Virus record (IMG/VR): IMGVR_UViG_3300023172_004031
Coordinates: 1-38,491 of that record
Origin: a virus
Direction: 5' to 3' (one strand)
Length of the DNA: 38,491 bases
In this document: positions 7,339 through 17,131 of the stretch, piece by piece
Position numbering within the stretch: the stretch's first letter is position 1
Layout: the number at the start of each line of letters is the position of its first letter
Notes under the pieces: model-generated
Databases searched by the model: none
Seen by the model: only the letters and a program-made list of their open reading frames with translations
Told to the model about the DNA's origin: nothing
Program-made: the position numbers and the translations under genes

Positions 7339-8536
7339 AGTATTCTGCTAACTCCGGCTGTAATTCTACAATACTAGTATTTCTAATCTTATCTAAACGA
7401 TTTATGTGTTGCTGACCTTGATGTAACAACTCAGATTTATTGTCAAACACTCGATGCACTTCACTGACTACTGGTTTGATTTGAGATTCAAACTTGTCAA
7501 AATCTACATTATCTATATTGTGTTCCACTGTTCTCATAATCTTTTGTTTGTGTGTGTCTGTCATTAATCCTATTGATAAAAACTCTGGATCCACAATAGG
7601 TAAAAAACTTACACCTCTGTATTTCTTATTGCTAGTATACTTGGAATCGTAAGCAAAATCAATCAAATCCTGTAGACCAAATATGCCTGTGATCTGTATC
7701 ACTGAATTAATTCCGCATTTCTTTAGATTTGGCAATGACAACACAGTTTCAAACACCTGCTTTTGTTCTTGCCATACTGTGCCTGTTCGCAAATATTCTT
7801 CCAGTGATCCAACTGCATCAATACTGACATTTATCACCAACGACTTAAACTGTTCCAACACACTGATAATTCTTTTTGGCATATAAGTTCCATTTGTTAG
7901 TAGATGTAGTTCTATGTTTTCTGCATAACCATCTTTTACTGCTTTGTTTAAAAATGTATAAACATTAGGATCAACCAGTGTTTCACCTCCACTCATTTTT
8001 AATGACTGTATGTTTGATAAATCTATTGTACTGGTATCCAACTGAGAATAATTTCTTCCTGTGTCATAGTATGTTCCTTGTAGTTCTGGATTGGCTACTA
8101 CTTCTTTTTGAATTGTGTTGCTCCATATACCTGTACAACTTCTGCATTTTAAATTGCAAGTGTTACCTGGACGAAAATCCAAGTCAATCGGTTTGTGTGT
8201 CTTGTTGCCGGTTTCTACATTTAGATTATATTGTTCAATATCTATATCTTTGTATCTGTCTATAAAATTGTGTCTATAACTTTCTTCGTACACACCTTGT
8301 TTTTCGTACTTGCCACAATACCATTCACACGCACTAGGCCATTTGTTGTCAACAAAGTCTTGTCTTATCTGTTTTAATTCATTACTGACCCAAAAGTTTT
8401 CCATGTTTTGTTGTACTGTGAGTGTTGAATCCATCTTTTTTATTTCTTTACTCATACAACACAGTTTGTGACCATGATTGTTTACATTAACATACTGATG
8501 TAAAAAAGGTGCAGGACAAAATATCTTATCTTTCAT
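7331..8536 (-). CDS. Twitch-type radical SAM protein 2
   Basis: The 401-aa product begins MKDKIFCPAPFLHQ. Twitch cysteines are Cys7, Cys26-Cys27 and Cys70/Cys74, with spacing CEWYC in place of CxxC. The core motif is CNLKCRSC (Cys127, 131, 134) and the SAM motif is SGGET instead of GGEP. The C-terminus carries LDKIRNTSIVELQPEL, matching protein 1. The ATG at 8536 overlaps the stop of protein 3 (TAATG); an upstream in-frame start at 8557 would lie inside that gene. The altered cysteine spacing and the GGET variant suggest a substrate distinct from protein 1. Confidence 0.87.
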   Translation of the reverse strand: MKDKIFCPAPFLHQYVNVNNHGHKLCCMSKEIKKMDSTLTVQQNMENFWVSNELKQIRQDFVDNKWPSACEWYCGKYEKQGVYEESYRHNFIDRYKDIDIEQYNLNVETGNKTHKPIDLDFRPGNTCNLKCRSCTGIWSNTIQKEVVANPELQGTYYDTGRNYSQLDTSTIDLSNIQSLKMSGGETLVDPNVYTFLNKAVKDGYAENIELHLLTNGTYMPKRIISVLEQFKSLVINVSIDAVGSLEEYLRTGTVWQEQKQVFETVLSLPNLKKCGINSVIQITGIFGLQDLIDFAYDSKYTSNKKYRGVSFLPIVDPEFLSIGLMTDTHKQKIMRTVEHNIDNVDFDKFESQIKPVVSEVHRVFDNKSELLHQGQQHINRLDKIRNTSIVELQPELAEYYE

Positions 8537-9612
8537 TACTCTAATCCTTGTCCACACTTTTCAGCACATCTACGAATTCTTGGGTTTGTAGTATCTGTTG
8601 TTTTGTTGTTAAAACTGTCATGCAAATCATTCCAATACGGATGATCAAATATGTCTTGTAAAGATTTGTTATTGATGTTATTCCACTCTGTACCATGTTT
8701 ATCAACATAGTATTGATAATCTCGCATAGCAAATCCTGTGCCACTACCATACTTGCCACTCAAATGACAACACTGCCATACTCTGCCATCATATTCAATC
8801 TGCACTCGCTGTCTTTTTAACCATGGACATTCTATTACACATTCATTAGTAAAGTCTTTGAACTTTTTGATGTTGGTTTCAATCTTTTTAACATAGTCTT
8901 GATCTTTTTCAGGTATAGTTGATATCTGTGTCTGCTTGTGCTTTTTATTTGCATTACCTGAAATAAATTGTTCTTCACCAGTGACTTTTCTAATTGCTTT
9001 TTCTCTCCATCTAGTCTTTTTGACAAAGAAATCAACAAACCCCATCTGCTGTGCCAACTGTCTAGCATCTTCTACTTGATGTGCATTATGATCAAATTCC
9101 AAGTACTTCCACACAGCACGACCTCCACCTTTGATAAAGGCAGTGGCATTTTCAATGATACGATCATAGACCACATTTCTTCTGTACTTGTCATGTGTTT
9201 CATTGTCAATACCATCTATACCAAACAACACCTGTTCTTCGTTTCTAAAATTTTGCGATGTTACTTGACCCATTTCATACCAATAATCTGGATCATGATA
9301 ACCACCATTTGTATTAATTTCTATACGTGATCCTGGAAACTCTTTGGCTAGATACTTTACAAATTCTAAACTGTCAGGATGTATCATGCTGTCGCCAAAG
9401 TTGCCATCAAAATGTGTTTTATCAAAATTTGGCAGTGTTTGTTTGTTAAACACACTTTTAAAAGTTTCAAACTTCATATTACCAGCAGGACCAAAAGTTA
9501 AATGTGGATTTAACTTAACTCCGTCAAGATTTCTACCACAGTCAAGACACATGGCATTACAATTACTTGTAATCTCAATCATAATTTCTTTTAAGTCTGA
9601 TGTTTTTAGCAT
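8536..9612 (-). CDS. Radical SAM protein 3, GNxGD type with C-terminal cysteine module
   Basis: This 358-aa protein belongs to the second architecture in the array. The radical SAM motif is at the N-terminus (CNAMCLDC, Cys18, 22, 25). GGEP is replaced by DGNFGDSMIHPDSL, followed by FGIDGIDNETHDKYRR. The C-terminal half carries a SPASM- or twitch-like set: CPWLKRQRVQIEYDGRVWQCC and, at the end, RRCAEKCG. The family pattern is that of peptide- or nucleotide-modifying radical SAM enzymes with auxiliary clusters; the substrate is unknown. Its ATG overlaps the stop of protein 4 (TAATG). Confidence 0.86.
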   Translation of the reverse strand: MLKTSDLKEIMIEITSNCNAMCLDCGRNLDGVKLNPHLTFGPAGNMKFETFKSVFNKQTLPNFDKTHFDGNFGDSMIHPDSLEFVKYLAKEFPGSRIEINTNGGYHDPDYWYEMGQVTSQNFRNEEQVLFGIDGIDNETHDKYRRNVVYDRIIENATAFIKGGGRAVWKYLEFDHNAHQVEDARQLAQQMGFVDFFVKKTRWREKAIRKVTGEEQFISGNANKKHKQTQISTIPEKDQDYVKKIETNIKKFKDFTNECVIECPWLKRQRVQIEYDGRVWQCCHLSGKYGSGTGFAMRDYQYYVDKHGTEWNNINNKSLQDIFDHPYWNDLHDSFNNKTTDTTNPRIRRCAEKCGQGLE

Positions 9613-10631
9613 TACAAATTATACTCCTGTATAACACTTTCTGGTAACCATTTTGCAGAAGGCATTAATGGATCGTTTGGACCATCCCATCGGTGGCTTT
9701 TCATTATTAAAAAATCTATTCCTATCTGTTTTGCAAACTGTTTGGCTTGTTCTATTTGATGTTCGTTGTGTTTAAAAACTATGTACATCCATTGATTTTT
9801 TTTAAATCCGTATTCTACTCCAAGTTGCATTGCTTCAACTACACTGTCAAAATCTATGTTGACTCTGTAAATGTGTGCTGTGTCTTTTAAGCCGTCGACT
9901 CCAAACACAATTCTATCATATTCGGGATCCATCACACTGTATAATTCTTTCCACCATGCTTTGCTTTTTCTTGAACCGTTGGTATGAAATTTAACTTCTA
10001 TTTCTTTGCTTTTTAATAGTTTGATAATTTCTAAAAACTCAGGATGATATATACAATCACCAAAAGATCCAGTAAAATCAAAAAAGTTAAAATGATGTTC
10101 TTCTGTCATGGTTTTTATTGTTTCCAATGTTACATCAAGTTTTGTCATTGTCTTGTATGCTGGTTCTCCATCAATAATTGTAGTTACTCTAGCACAACGT
10201 GGACATAAAAGACTACATCGATGTGTAACATCTAATTGTATGTTAGTTGGTACTACATAAGTGTTATGATATTCAACTTCTCTAGTTTGATTGTATATAG
10301 AATCACTGTTGTTTAGATACTTTTCTTTTCTTGTGTCATAATCAGATGATTCACGTGACCCACATATTTCATAACACTTTTCAGGAACATTTTTGTTTTC
10401 TAATAAGTTTTTAAAAAACTGCTGATACTCTGTTTTATCAAATATTGTTGATAAAGATTTTGTATGATTAATATTAGTGTTTTGATCTATCAACCATGGA
10501 AGTTCTTTTTCAATCTTGTTGTGTCTATGTAAAAAACAACAAGGTCTTACATATCCATCATGTGTGATATATACTCCTTTTGGTTGTTGTTTTGCTAGAC
10601 ATTTAGGATATACATGTCTATTTTTTATCAT
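9612..10631 (-). CDS. Radical SAM protein 4, hybrid architecture
   Basis: At 339 aa this is the shortest member. It combines an N-terminal cysteine module (Cys11, Cys31-Cys32, Cys86, Cys90) like the twitch type with a core of the second type: CSLLCPRC (Cys139, 143, 146) and TGSFGDCIYHPEFL in place of GGEP. It lacks a C-terminal cysteine cluster and stops soon after the core (AKWLPESVIQEYNL). FGVDGLKDTAHIYR and FKHNEHQIEQAKQFA match proteins 3, 5 and 11. It may be a swapped or truncated form of the second type. The start overlaps the end of protein 5 by 14 bases. Confidence 0.84.
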   Translation of the reverse strand: MIKNRHVYPKCLAKQQPKGVYITHDGYVRPCCFLHRHNKIEKELPWLIDQNTNINHTKSLSTIFDKTEYQQFFKNLLENKNVPEKCYEICGSRESSDYDTRKEKYLNNSDSIYNQTREVEYHNTYVVPTNIQLDVTHRCSLLCPRCARVTTIIDGEPAYKTMTKLDVTLETIKTMTEEHHFNFFDFTGSFGDCIYHPEFLEIIKLLKSKEIEVKFHTNGSRKSKAWWKELYSVMDPEYDRIVFGVDGLKDTAHIYRVNIDFDSVVEAMQLGVEYGFKKNQWMYIVFKHNEHQIEQAKQFAKQIGIDFLIMKSHRWDGPNDPLMPSAKWLPESVIQEYNL

Positions 10632-12243
10632 CTCTTTTCATTTCGTCAGTTTGGCTGACAACAAACTTGCCTGGTTCTACTTCTTTGTAGTATTTGTACT
10701 TTCTAATATCATCTTCGTCAACTACTTTTGAATCGTAGTTTTCATGCACAGAATCTTTTTCGACACCTGCAACATCTTCAATTTTTATATGTTTGCTAGG
10801 ATCAACTTCCATTGCTGATCCAGGTCCCCAACCAGAACCTCCTTGTGGTGGTGTTAATCCATGAATCTTGTTTACATCACTGTATTCACCAGTCACAAGA
10901 TTTTGTTCGTTTCTACGCATTTTTTCAAATATGCCAGTGCCTAATTCTGTGTGACACATCTGCTTACACTTTGCAGGTTGTAAATCACCATTTGGATCAT
11001 CTTCTCTTGACCAATCTTCTTCCAGTAAATGATCATACCAAGGACTCTCTAAAATAGTTTTAACCGGATTAGGATCATTTGGGTCTTGAGCATACAAACT
11101 ATTAAAGTCCATAGGCACATTGTGATGCACCATGCTAGGAATTGGCCAGTGATTTTTACGACTGTCTTCATAGTATTCAATACCACCTAACCAGTTACAA
11201 GGCCAAACTTTGCCATCAAAGCTCACATAAATTCTTGGTTCTGTTCTGTTTTGACAAATAATTTTGTGTTTTTTCATGTAAGGATCTTTTTCAGGATTTC
11301 CTCTATCTAGTCTTTGCTGTGTGAGTTTTTCTCTGTCTGGATGTCGCATAGCCGGATTGTGACTCACAGTGATAGGCGATTCTTCTAGGCCGCCTACTTT
11401 TTCTCGTCTACTGTGACTGCCTTGTAATATTGTGTCATTCTGTATCAGTCTACCCAATGACGTATCAATTTTTCCGGCTTTTTCTGATTCAATTAATCGC
11501 TGTCTATCTCTTTCGTCTTTTTCTTTAAGCATTTGCCATTCAGCATTTTCGGCCAATGTTTCAGCATGTTTTTTGCTCATTCTCACCGGTAAAAATCTAA
11601 AACTCAACTTTTCAATAAATTCGCTAAATCCCATTTTTTTAGCAAACTCTTTGGCTTCTTGTAGTTGGTGTTCGTTGTGATTCATCACAATAAACTGCCA
11701 TCTAGCTCTACCGCCAGCATTAATAAATGCTTCAACGTTTGCCATCAATCTATCCCACTTGGCGCCAATACGATACAAGTGATTTGTATCTTCTAAACCA
11801 TCAATACTGAATGTGACTCTACCACCATGATAGTTTTGTATATTGCCACGTGAGCCTCCGGGACCATTGATAATTCTTGCGGCTTCGGCCCAAAACTCCG
11901 GATCTCTTGAACTACCATTAGAACCAATAGACACATTTTTTGTGCCGTTGTCTCTAAACCATCTTAGAATGTCTAAACAGTCTGGATGTGCGGCAGGTTC
12001 ACCATAGTTACCACAACTCAAAAACCAATGCAACTGTTTGCAAAATTCCGGTGGGAAAAATCTTTTAATGTCTTCAAGTTGTATAATTCTTTTGCCGGCT
12101 TTTTCAATTTTTTCATTAAACGTTCTACCACAGCCGCCACAATACAAAAAGCAAGTGTTGTTAAACTCTAATTCTAATCTGTCAACTCTTTCATATTGAA
12201 AAACTGTTCTACCAAAATCGTCTTTCCACAATGGCTGTGTCAT
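10618..12243 (-). CDS. Radical SAM protein 5, GNxGD type with long C-terminal tail
   Basis: The 541-aa product has CFLYCGGC (Cys31, 35, 38), CGNYGEPAAHPDCL in the SAM-binding position and FSIDGLEDTNHLYRIGAKW. A C-terminal cysteine module follows (RIYVSFDGKVWPCNWLGG, later CKQMC). A charged insertion (about residues 220-320, with KEKDERDRQRL) and a polar tail of roughly 90 residues after the last cysteines, ending QTDEMKRDDKK, are not shared with its relatives. The tail may bind a partner. The start overlaps the stop of protein 6 (TAATG). Confidence 0.86.
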   Translation of the reverse strand: MTQPLWKDDFGRTVFQYERVDRLELEFNNTCFLYCGGCGRTFNEKIEKAGKRIIQLEDIKRFFPPEFCKQLHWFLSCGNYGEPAAHPDCLDILRWFRDNGTKNVSIGSNGSSRDPEFWAEAARIINGPGGSRGNIQNYHGGRVTFSIDGLEDTNHLYRIGAKWDRLMANVEAFINAGGRARWQFIVMNHNEHQLQEAKEFAKKMGFSEFIEKLSFRFLPVRMSKKHAETLAENAEWQMLKEKDERDRQRLIESEKAGKIDTSLGRLIQNDTILQGSHSRREKVGGLEESPITVSHNPAMRHPDREKLTQQRLDRGNPEKDPYMKKHKIICQNRTEPRIYVSFDGKVWPCNWLGGIEYYEDSRKNHWPIPSMVHHNVPMDFNSLYAQDPNDPNPVKTILESPWYDHLLEEDWSREDDPNGDLQPAKCKQMCHTELGTGIFEKMRRNEQNLVTGEYSDVNKIHGLTPPQGGSGWGPGSAMEVDPSKHIKIEDVAGVEKDSVHENYDSKVVDEDDIRKYKYYKEVEPGKFVVSQTDEMKRDDKK

Positions 12244-13739
12244 TATAATCCTTCTTTCTTTATATACGTACTTATCTCTGGATACAAATCATCAAAATTT
12301 TGGTTTCTGTATCTATCTTGTGTTCTGGTCATTTTAACAAACTCTGGAAAAAGATCACTAAGATCTTCACTCCACATGAACTTCAACATTGAATCCATTT
12401 TTCTTTTGAATTGTATATACAATTCATTTTTGTTGTTGTCCCATGGTTGTGCATGATTCCAATCTGCTTGACTAAATTTATAAGACTGATTTTTCATTGC
12501 AAAGTTGTCAGGCAAACTGTTGATCCATGGTCTAAAAAAACTGCTGTCAAACTCTTCAAATTTTGTCTGCACATGTTCTTTTAATTCTCTTGGCAATGCT
12601 TTCACATTATAATAATTTGGAGAATGTAAAAAATGCATACTGAAAAACACACTCTGTCCACATCTATTAAACTTAGTCCAGTTGTTTTCAATCTGCCATT
12701 TTACCAAATCAAAAACCTGTGTGGCATTCAGTATCTGCCAAGTAAAAGTATTAAACATGTTAATATTAGGTCCTGTGTTTTTGTCTAGCCATGCAATATT
12801 TTCATTGATTTTTGACCACTTGCTTGGATATCTAATGTAATCGTTGTATTTGCCAACTCCATCTATACTACAACCTAATTGTACACTTTTAAAGTTGTGC
12901 CAGAGATCAATAGCACGTCTGGGTATATTGGTTAGATTTATGTTGTATTCTAATTCCATGTTTTTGGCTTGACCTGACTCGATAAACTTCTGTAACATGT
13001 CGTACATGTTTTCTACCAGCGTAGGTTCTCCGCCACTGAAATAAATCTTTTTCAAATGTTTGCAGTCACGATCAACATTGTCAAAAAAGTTTGACTGCTC
13101 ATACCATGTGTATATGTCATCTTGCAATTTAACTTTACCATTTTCTTTTTTCATTTCAACCGCAGTAAAATCAGTTTTGAAACCTTTGAACATTGTGTCA
13201 AACCATTCATCGTACCACTGTGTGCTTTCACTTGGATGACACATACGACATTTTAAATTACATAAATTCCCCAGTCTGATATCATATTCATAAACCGGTG
13301 CTTTGTCAATAACTAACGTTCCGTCAGGCATTGTGGTACTTTGTGATTTCCAATAATCGTAACCATATTTTTCATAGTACTCTCTAACAGCATTTCTTCT
13401 ACGTGAATTCATACCTGCATCATCTTCATTGTTGCATCTAACACACATGCTATGACGTTCACCAGACATCATGGATTTACGAACCTGTTTTAACAACGGT
13501 GCATTCCTTACTTGATCAAAACTGTGTGTTTCTGCTCTCATAGTATTTCCAGATTCGTCTGTGAGAATGCCTTTGGTTTTTTTACAGGTTCTTGCTTGAA
13601 TACAACTTCTGAATTCTCCAGAATTATGCACAGCCATTTGAGCAAACGGCAACGGGCACCAAGATGGATTTGTTTTGCTTATATGATCTTGATACAAATC
13701 AACTGGCTTATAAAGATATGTGTCTTTTATGTCAGGCAT
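12243..13739 (-). CDS. Twitch-type radical SAM protein 6
   Basis: The 498-aa protein has an N-terminal extension before WCPLPFAQMAVHNSGEF. The usual paired cysteines are degenerate: SCIQARTC gives Cys46 and Cys52. Cys99 and Cys102 (CVRC) remain, then AGMNSRRR. The core is CNLKCRMC (Cys160, 164, 167), SGGEP follows, and IDGVGKYNDYIRYPSKW matches the array signature. The C-terminus has QDRYRNQNFDDLYPE. The changed auxiliary-cluster ligands suggest altered cluster coordination. It overlaps protein 7 by 8 bases. Confidence 0.87.
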   Translation of the reverse strand: MPDIKDTYLYKPVDLYQDHISKTNPSWCPLPFAQMAVHNSGEFRSCIQARTCKKTKGILTDESGNTMRAETHSFDQVRNAPLLKQVRKSMMSGERHSMCVRCNNEDDAGMNSRRRNAVREYYEKYGYDYWKSQSTTMPDGTLVIDKAPVYEYDIRLGNLCNLKCRMCHPSESTQWYDEWFDTMFKGFKTDFTAVEMKKENGKVKLQDDIYTWYEQSNFFDNVDRDCKHLKKIYFSGGEPTLVENMYDMLQKFIESGQAKNMELEYNINLTNIPRRAIDLWHNFKSVQLGCSIDGVGKYNDYIRYPSKWSKINENIAWLDKNTGPNINMFNTFTWQILNATQVFDLVKWQIENNWTKFNRCGQSVFFSMHFLHSPNYYNVKALPRELKEHVQTKFEEFDSSFFRPWINSLPDNFAMKNQSYKFSQADWNHAQPWDNNKNELYIQFKRKMDSMLKFMWSEDLSDLFPEFVKMTRTQDRYRNQNFDDLYPEISTYIKKEGL

Positions 13740-15030
13740 ACTCTAATAATACACTCTTCCAATCTGTTTGTCTAATATTATCCATTTTATCCAAATATTC
13801 AATGGTACGTGGCCATATATGGCTGTTGTCTTGACTGTTCATAAAATTAACAAGAGCATCTAACTTTTTGTATTTCTGCACAACATCTTTACCTTCTGTA
13901 TCTGTTTGCTGTATCCAAAGTTTTAAATTGTTGATTTTTTCTTCAACCTGTGTTTTGAGATGTTTTGGTAACACTGTGACATTTAGTATATCTGGACTGT
14001 GTAAAAAATGCATTCCTATTAGACCTTGGTTTGTTGGGTATCTGTTGATTTTTTTGTACCGTTGAGAAACCTTCCATTTGATTAATTCATCAATGTGCAT
14101 CACATTTAAAATGCTCACAGTGGTGTCAACTGTGAGTTTGACGTTGCTGGGAGAATTATCCCAATATTTCAATTTAACCAACATATCACTCCAAGTACTT
14201 GGATATCTGATCAAGTCATGATAAGCACCTATACCGTCTATAGAAAGGTGGATTAAAGCTGTTTTAAAGCGGCTGTACAAGGTTTTAAGTTCATCTGACA
14301 CTGTTAGAGCGTTAGTATTAAAACGAAGGTTTATACGGTCGCTATAGCCGGATTCGACACACATATCAAGAAAAGATTTAAACTCAGAATTGATTGTGGG
14401 CTCGCCGCCAATGATATAAAAATTTTCTATACTGTTCAATTTGGCTTCTATGTCTTTCCAAAATACACTGTCTGCTTTGTACCAGTTTAGTTTGCCTTCA
14501 CCTTTTCTCCAATAGAGAGCATTTTTAGTTTCTTGATTTAAATCTGTTTCCATAAGTTTGTTGTAATCTGGAATCCACTTTGAACTATCACCCGGGTTAC
14601 ACATCAAACAAGCCAAATCACATTTGTTGCGACGTTTCATATCAACATATTTGATATCAAATGGTGCTGTGCCATCTGGTTCTACTCTTGCAAGTACTTC
14701 TTCAAATGATAATTTTTCTTCCCATTCTTCATTTTCCCATTGTCGTTTAGATCTATAGCCTGCGGCTTCTTCTTGAAAACAAGCTCTGCATTCAACAGGT
14801 GCTTGACCTTGCATAAATTTTTTACGAATTGATTTGTAATATTCTGTATTCCAGTAATCAGATGGTCTGTCTTGATCAACATACACAAATTCTCCTGTGT
14901 CTTTTCTGTTGTGTCCTATGCTTCTATAATCTTCTGCACTGCCGCTGTTGGCATGACAACACAACTGCATGGCACCATTTGTTCTTGTGCTAAGATGTAT
15001 AAAAGGTAATATACAAAATTTATTCTTCAT
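13732..15030 (-). CDS. Twitch-type radical SAM protein 7
   Basis: The 432-aa protein begins MKNKFCILPFIHLSTRTNG, followed by Cys24-Cys25, CRAC (Cys81, 84) and EEAAGYRSKRQW. The core motif is CDLACLMC (Cys137, 141, 144), with Asp-Leu-Ala in place of Asn-Leu-Lys, a feature partly shared with protein 10. GGEP and IDGIGAYHDLIRYPSTW are intact, and the region LIGMHFLHSPDILNV resembles HFLHSP in protein 6. The pair may act on related substrates. The C-terminal signature is weaker (LDKMDNIRQTDW). The start lies 11 bases inside the end of protein 8. Confidence 0.87.
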   Translation of the reverse strand: MKNKFCILPFIHLSTRTNGAMQLCCHANSGSAEDYRSIGHNRKDTGEFVYVDQDRPSDYWNTEYYKSIRKKFMQGQAPVECRACFQEEAAGYRSKRQWENEEWEEKLSFEEVLARVEPDGTAPFDIKYVDMKRRNKCDLACLMCNPGDSSKWIPDYNKLMETDLNQETKNALYWRKGEGKLNWYKADSVFWKDIEAKLNSIENFYIIGGEPTINSEFKSFLDMCVESGYSDRINLRFNTNALTVSDELKTLYSRFKTALIHLSIDGIGAYHDLIRYPSTWSDMLVKLKYWDNSPSNVKLTVDTTVSILNVMHIDELIKWKVSQRYKKINRYPTNQGLIGMHFLHSPDILNVTVLPKHLKTQVEEKINNLKLWIQQTDTEGKDVVQKYKKLDALVNFMNSQDNSHIWPRTIEYLDKMDNIRQTDWKSVLLEYA

Positions 15031-17131
15031 ATTCTAACAATTCTTTAAAAACTGGGTGAAGTTTTGTGACGTCTGTTTTTTTGTACTTGTCCATAGCTAT
15101 AGTTTTACGTTTAAACTGCTCAAGTTCTTTGTAACTAAATGAAATGTAATCTATATGTTTTATAAACAAATTTAAAAAATGTTTCTTCTGTTTAGCAAGA
15201 GGATCATTGTCTTTTATTTCAGAAATCATTCTTTGATATAACTCTCTTAATTGCTGTTTATACTTGTCAGGCAGAATACCAAATGTAAATCCTTGTGGAG
15301 AATTAATTAATAAAATACAAATTTCAGAAGTAAATTCATTGTGTTTTTTATCTTTGTTATAAAGATAATGTAATTCAAGAAGTTCATATAACCATTCGTC
15401 AACAGTAAATGCATTGAGAGGTTGGAAGACTAGATTTACTCCCATATCATATCTAAAATTACTTCCATAACAATTAATAAAATCTTGAATATTTTTTTTA
15501 ATTTGATACCATTTAGCCGGACGCCGAATATATTCGTAAGTACTACCGGCGCCGTCAAGACTTGCGTTAATATGAACTTTTTTAAATTTATCTATCATTG
15601 CATATGTACTGTTTAAATTAGTAAAATTTGTTGTCATACTTAATTTGATATTCTGTGCATAATCTTTTTCTACACAGTAGTTAAAAACATCATGTACTTT
15701 TTTATTAATAGTTGGTTCTCCACCAAGTATTTTAATTTTTACTGTATGCTCATTGATTAATTGAGCATTGAAAAAATCTAAATTTTCATCAGTATTAATA
15801 TTTCTTTTACCAAAAATTTCAGGTAACTCATTATACATTTTTTCAATCAATGAACTATTTGTTGGACTACACATGGTACACATCAAGTTACATAAATTGT
15901 CCGGTCTATAGTCAACATATTGAGGAAACCCTAGCTTATTACCATTTTGTAAATTTACTCCAGTTAACGGAACAGCGTCAAACCCTCTCCTATCACTATC
16001 AACGTTGGCAACTTCTTCTTGCCACTTACACTCAGAACATTCCAAAGGCCATTTACCATCAATAAATTTTTTTCTAAAATCTTGTGATGATTGAGAAGTC
16101 CACCAATCGTTAATTGTTTCGCTTTTGTCTAAAGTATGTCTACCAGTCTGAGCACAACAAAATGCTACAGTATTTGGCTTTTCTCTGTAGTATATACTTG
16201 TAAATGGTGCTCTACAAAAAACAGGATTCAAACCTGTAGTTTGTCTTACTTGTTTAACTGCTTCGCGAATACCCACTTTGCTATAAATTTGATCAATTAG
16301 ATAATGGTTATAATCCACATGGTCTTTGTTTAACATTGCTATCATCATACAATTGGTTTGTTTTAGATCATTTACAACACAAACATGATGATATATTTTT
16401 TCGTATTTGTCTGGTATAAAATCTGGGCTAAACTTTTCCATTTGCCAAATACCAACTTGAGCGGCTCCTAATGGTAAATGATTGTATTTGTTTTGTTGTC
16501 TGATAGGTAAATCATCATCGTAGTTACTGTAACGAATACCTGATCGAATATTTCCCAATCCTATGCCTTTGGTTAAACTAAAACAAACTTCTGTAATTGC
16601 CGGATGATTTACATCTAAAAAGATATCTCTACAAGTGCCAAACCAAGCACAGTCGAGCAGTATAGGTACATTGTTTTTTAAACAATCATCTTGCAATTGA
16701 TCAAAATGAGGAGGCATTGTACCATTACCGCAGAAAGGATAACTTGTAATTACCCAATCGTTTTCCTCAACCGGAATGTAATTTCCATTTTCATCATCTA
16801 AAAATTCAAAGTTTTTTACCACACGTTTATGATAAGCATATTCGCCTCGAAATAATCTTAGCCTTTTTGTTGAGTATCTATAATATGCTTCATCAAACGC
16901 CTGCGTGGTACCATTGATCATGTCTCTGTGTTTAAATCTTTCTAATCCTTTTACAGAGTTTCTTTTAGTGCTATAAATCCAAGCATGAATCTTTTCCAAA
17001 TACTCATCACGCACTTCAAAATAACCCGGCGTACTCAGCCATTCATTCCATGGTGCTTCAGCAAGATGAGTTTGAAACTCAGGATCATATATGGCGTTAT
17101 GCCTTGTTTGAAATAAATCTTTATCAAGCAT
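15020..17131 (-). CDS. Aminotransferase-like domain fused to a twitch-type radical SAM enzyme, 703 aa
   Basis: Residues about 1-295 look like a shortened PLP-dependent fold type I aminotransferase: INGTTQAFDEAY, then SYPFCGNGTMPP, LLDCAWFGT with Asp160 in the position that contacts the pyridine nitrogen, and FSLTKGIGLGNIRSG with Lys188 as the candidate Schiff-base lysine. Residues about 305-703 are a complete array-type enzyme: FCRAPF (Cys306), Cys325-Cys326, CSEC (Cys365, 368), CNLMCTMC (Cys414, 418, 421), LGGEP (469-473) and LDGAGSTYEYIRRPAKW. One reading frame covers both with no stop. The fusion predicts transamination and radical chemistry on one substrate or pathway. Substrates are unknown, and the aminotransferase half may be non-catalytic. 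Confidence 0.82.
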   Translation of the reverse strand: MLDKDLFQTRHNAIYDPEFQTHLAEAPWNEWLSTPGYFEVRDEYLEKIHAWIYSTKRNSVKGLERFKHRDMINGTTQAFDEAYYRYSTKRLRLFRGEYAYHKRVVKNFEFLDDENGNYIPVEENDWVITSYPFCGNGTMPPHFDQLQDDCLKNNVPILLDCAWFGTCRDIFLDVNHPAITEVCFSLTKGIGLGNIRSGIRYSNYDDDLPIRQQNKYNHLPLGAAQVGIWQMEKFSPDFIPDKYEKIYHHVCVVNDLKQTNCMMIAMLNKDHVDYNHYLIDQIYSKVGIREAVKQVRQTTGLNPVFCRAPFTSIYYREKPNTVAFCCAQTGRHTLDKSETINDWWTSQSSQDFRKKFIDGKWPLECSECKWQEEVANVDSDRRGFDAVPLTGVNLQNGNKLGFPQYVDYRPDNLCNLMCTMCSPTNSSLIEKMYNELPEIFGKRNINTDENLDFFNAQLINEHTVKIKILGGEPTINKKVHDVFNYCVEKDYAQNIKLSMTTNFTNLNSTYAMIDKFKKVHINASLDGAGSTYEYIRRPAKWYQIKKNIQDFINCYGSNFRYDMGVNLVFQPLNAFTVDEWLYELLELHYLYNKDKKHNEFTSEICILLINSPQGFTFGILPDKYKQQLRELYQRMISEIKDNDPLAKQKKHFLNLFIKHIDYISFSYKELEQFKRKTIAMDKYKKTDVTKLHPVFKELLEYEE

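Noticed and set aside
8541-8759. 72-codon minus-strand ORF inside radical SAM gene 3
   Set aside because: It is an out-of-frame shadow of conserved cysteine-module coding sequence, with no SD or recognisable protein features.
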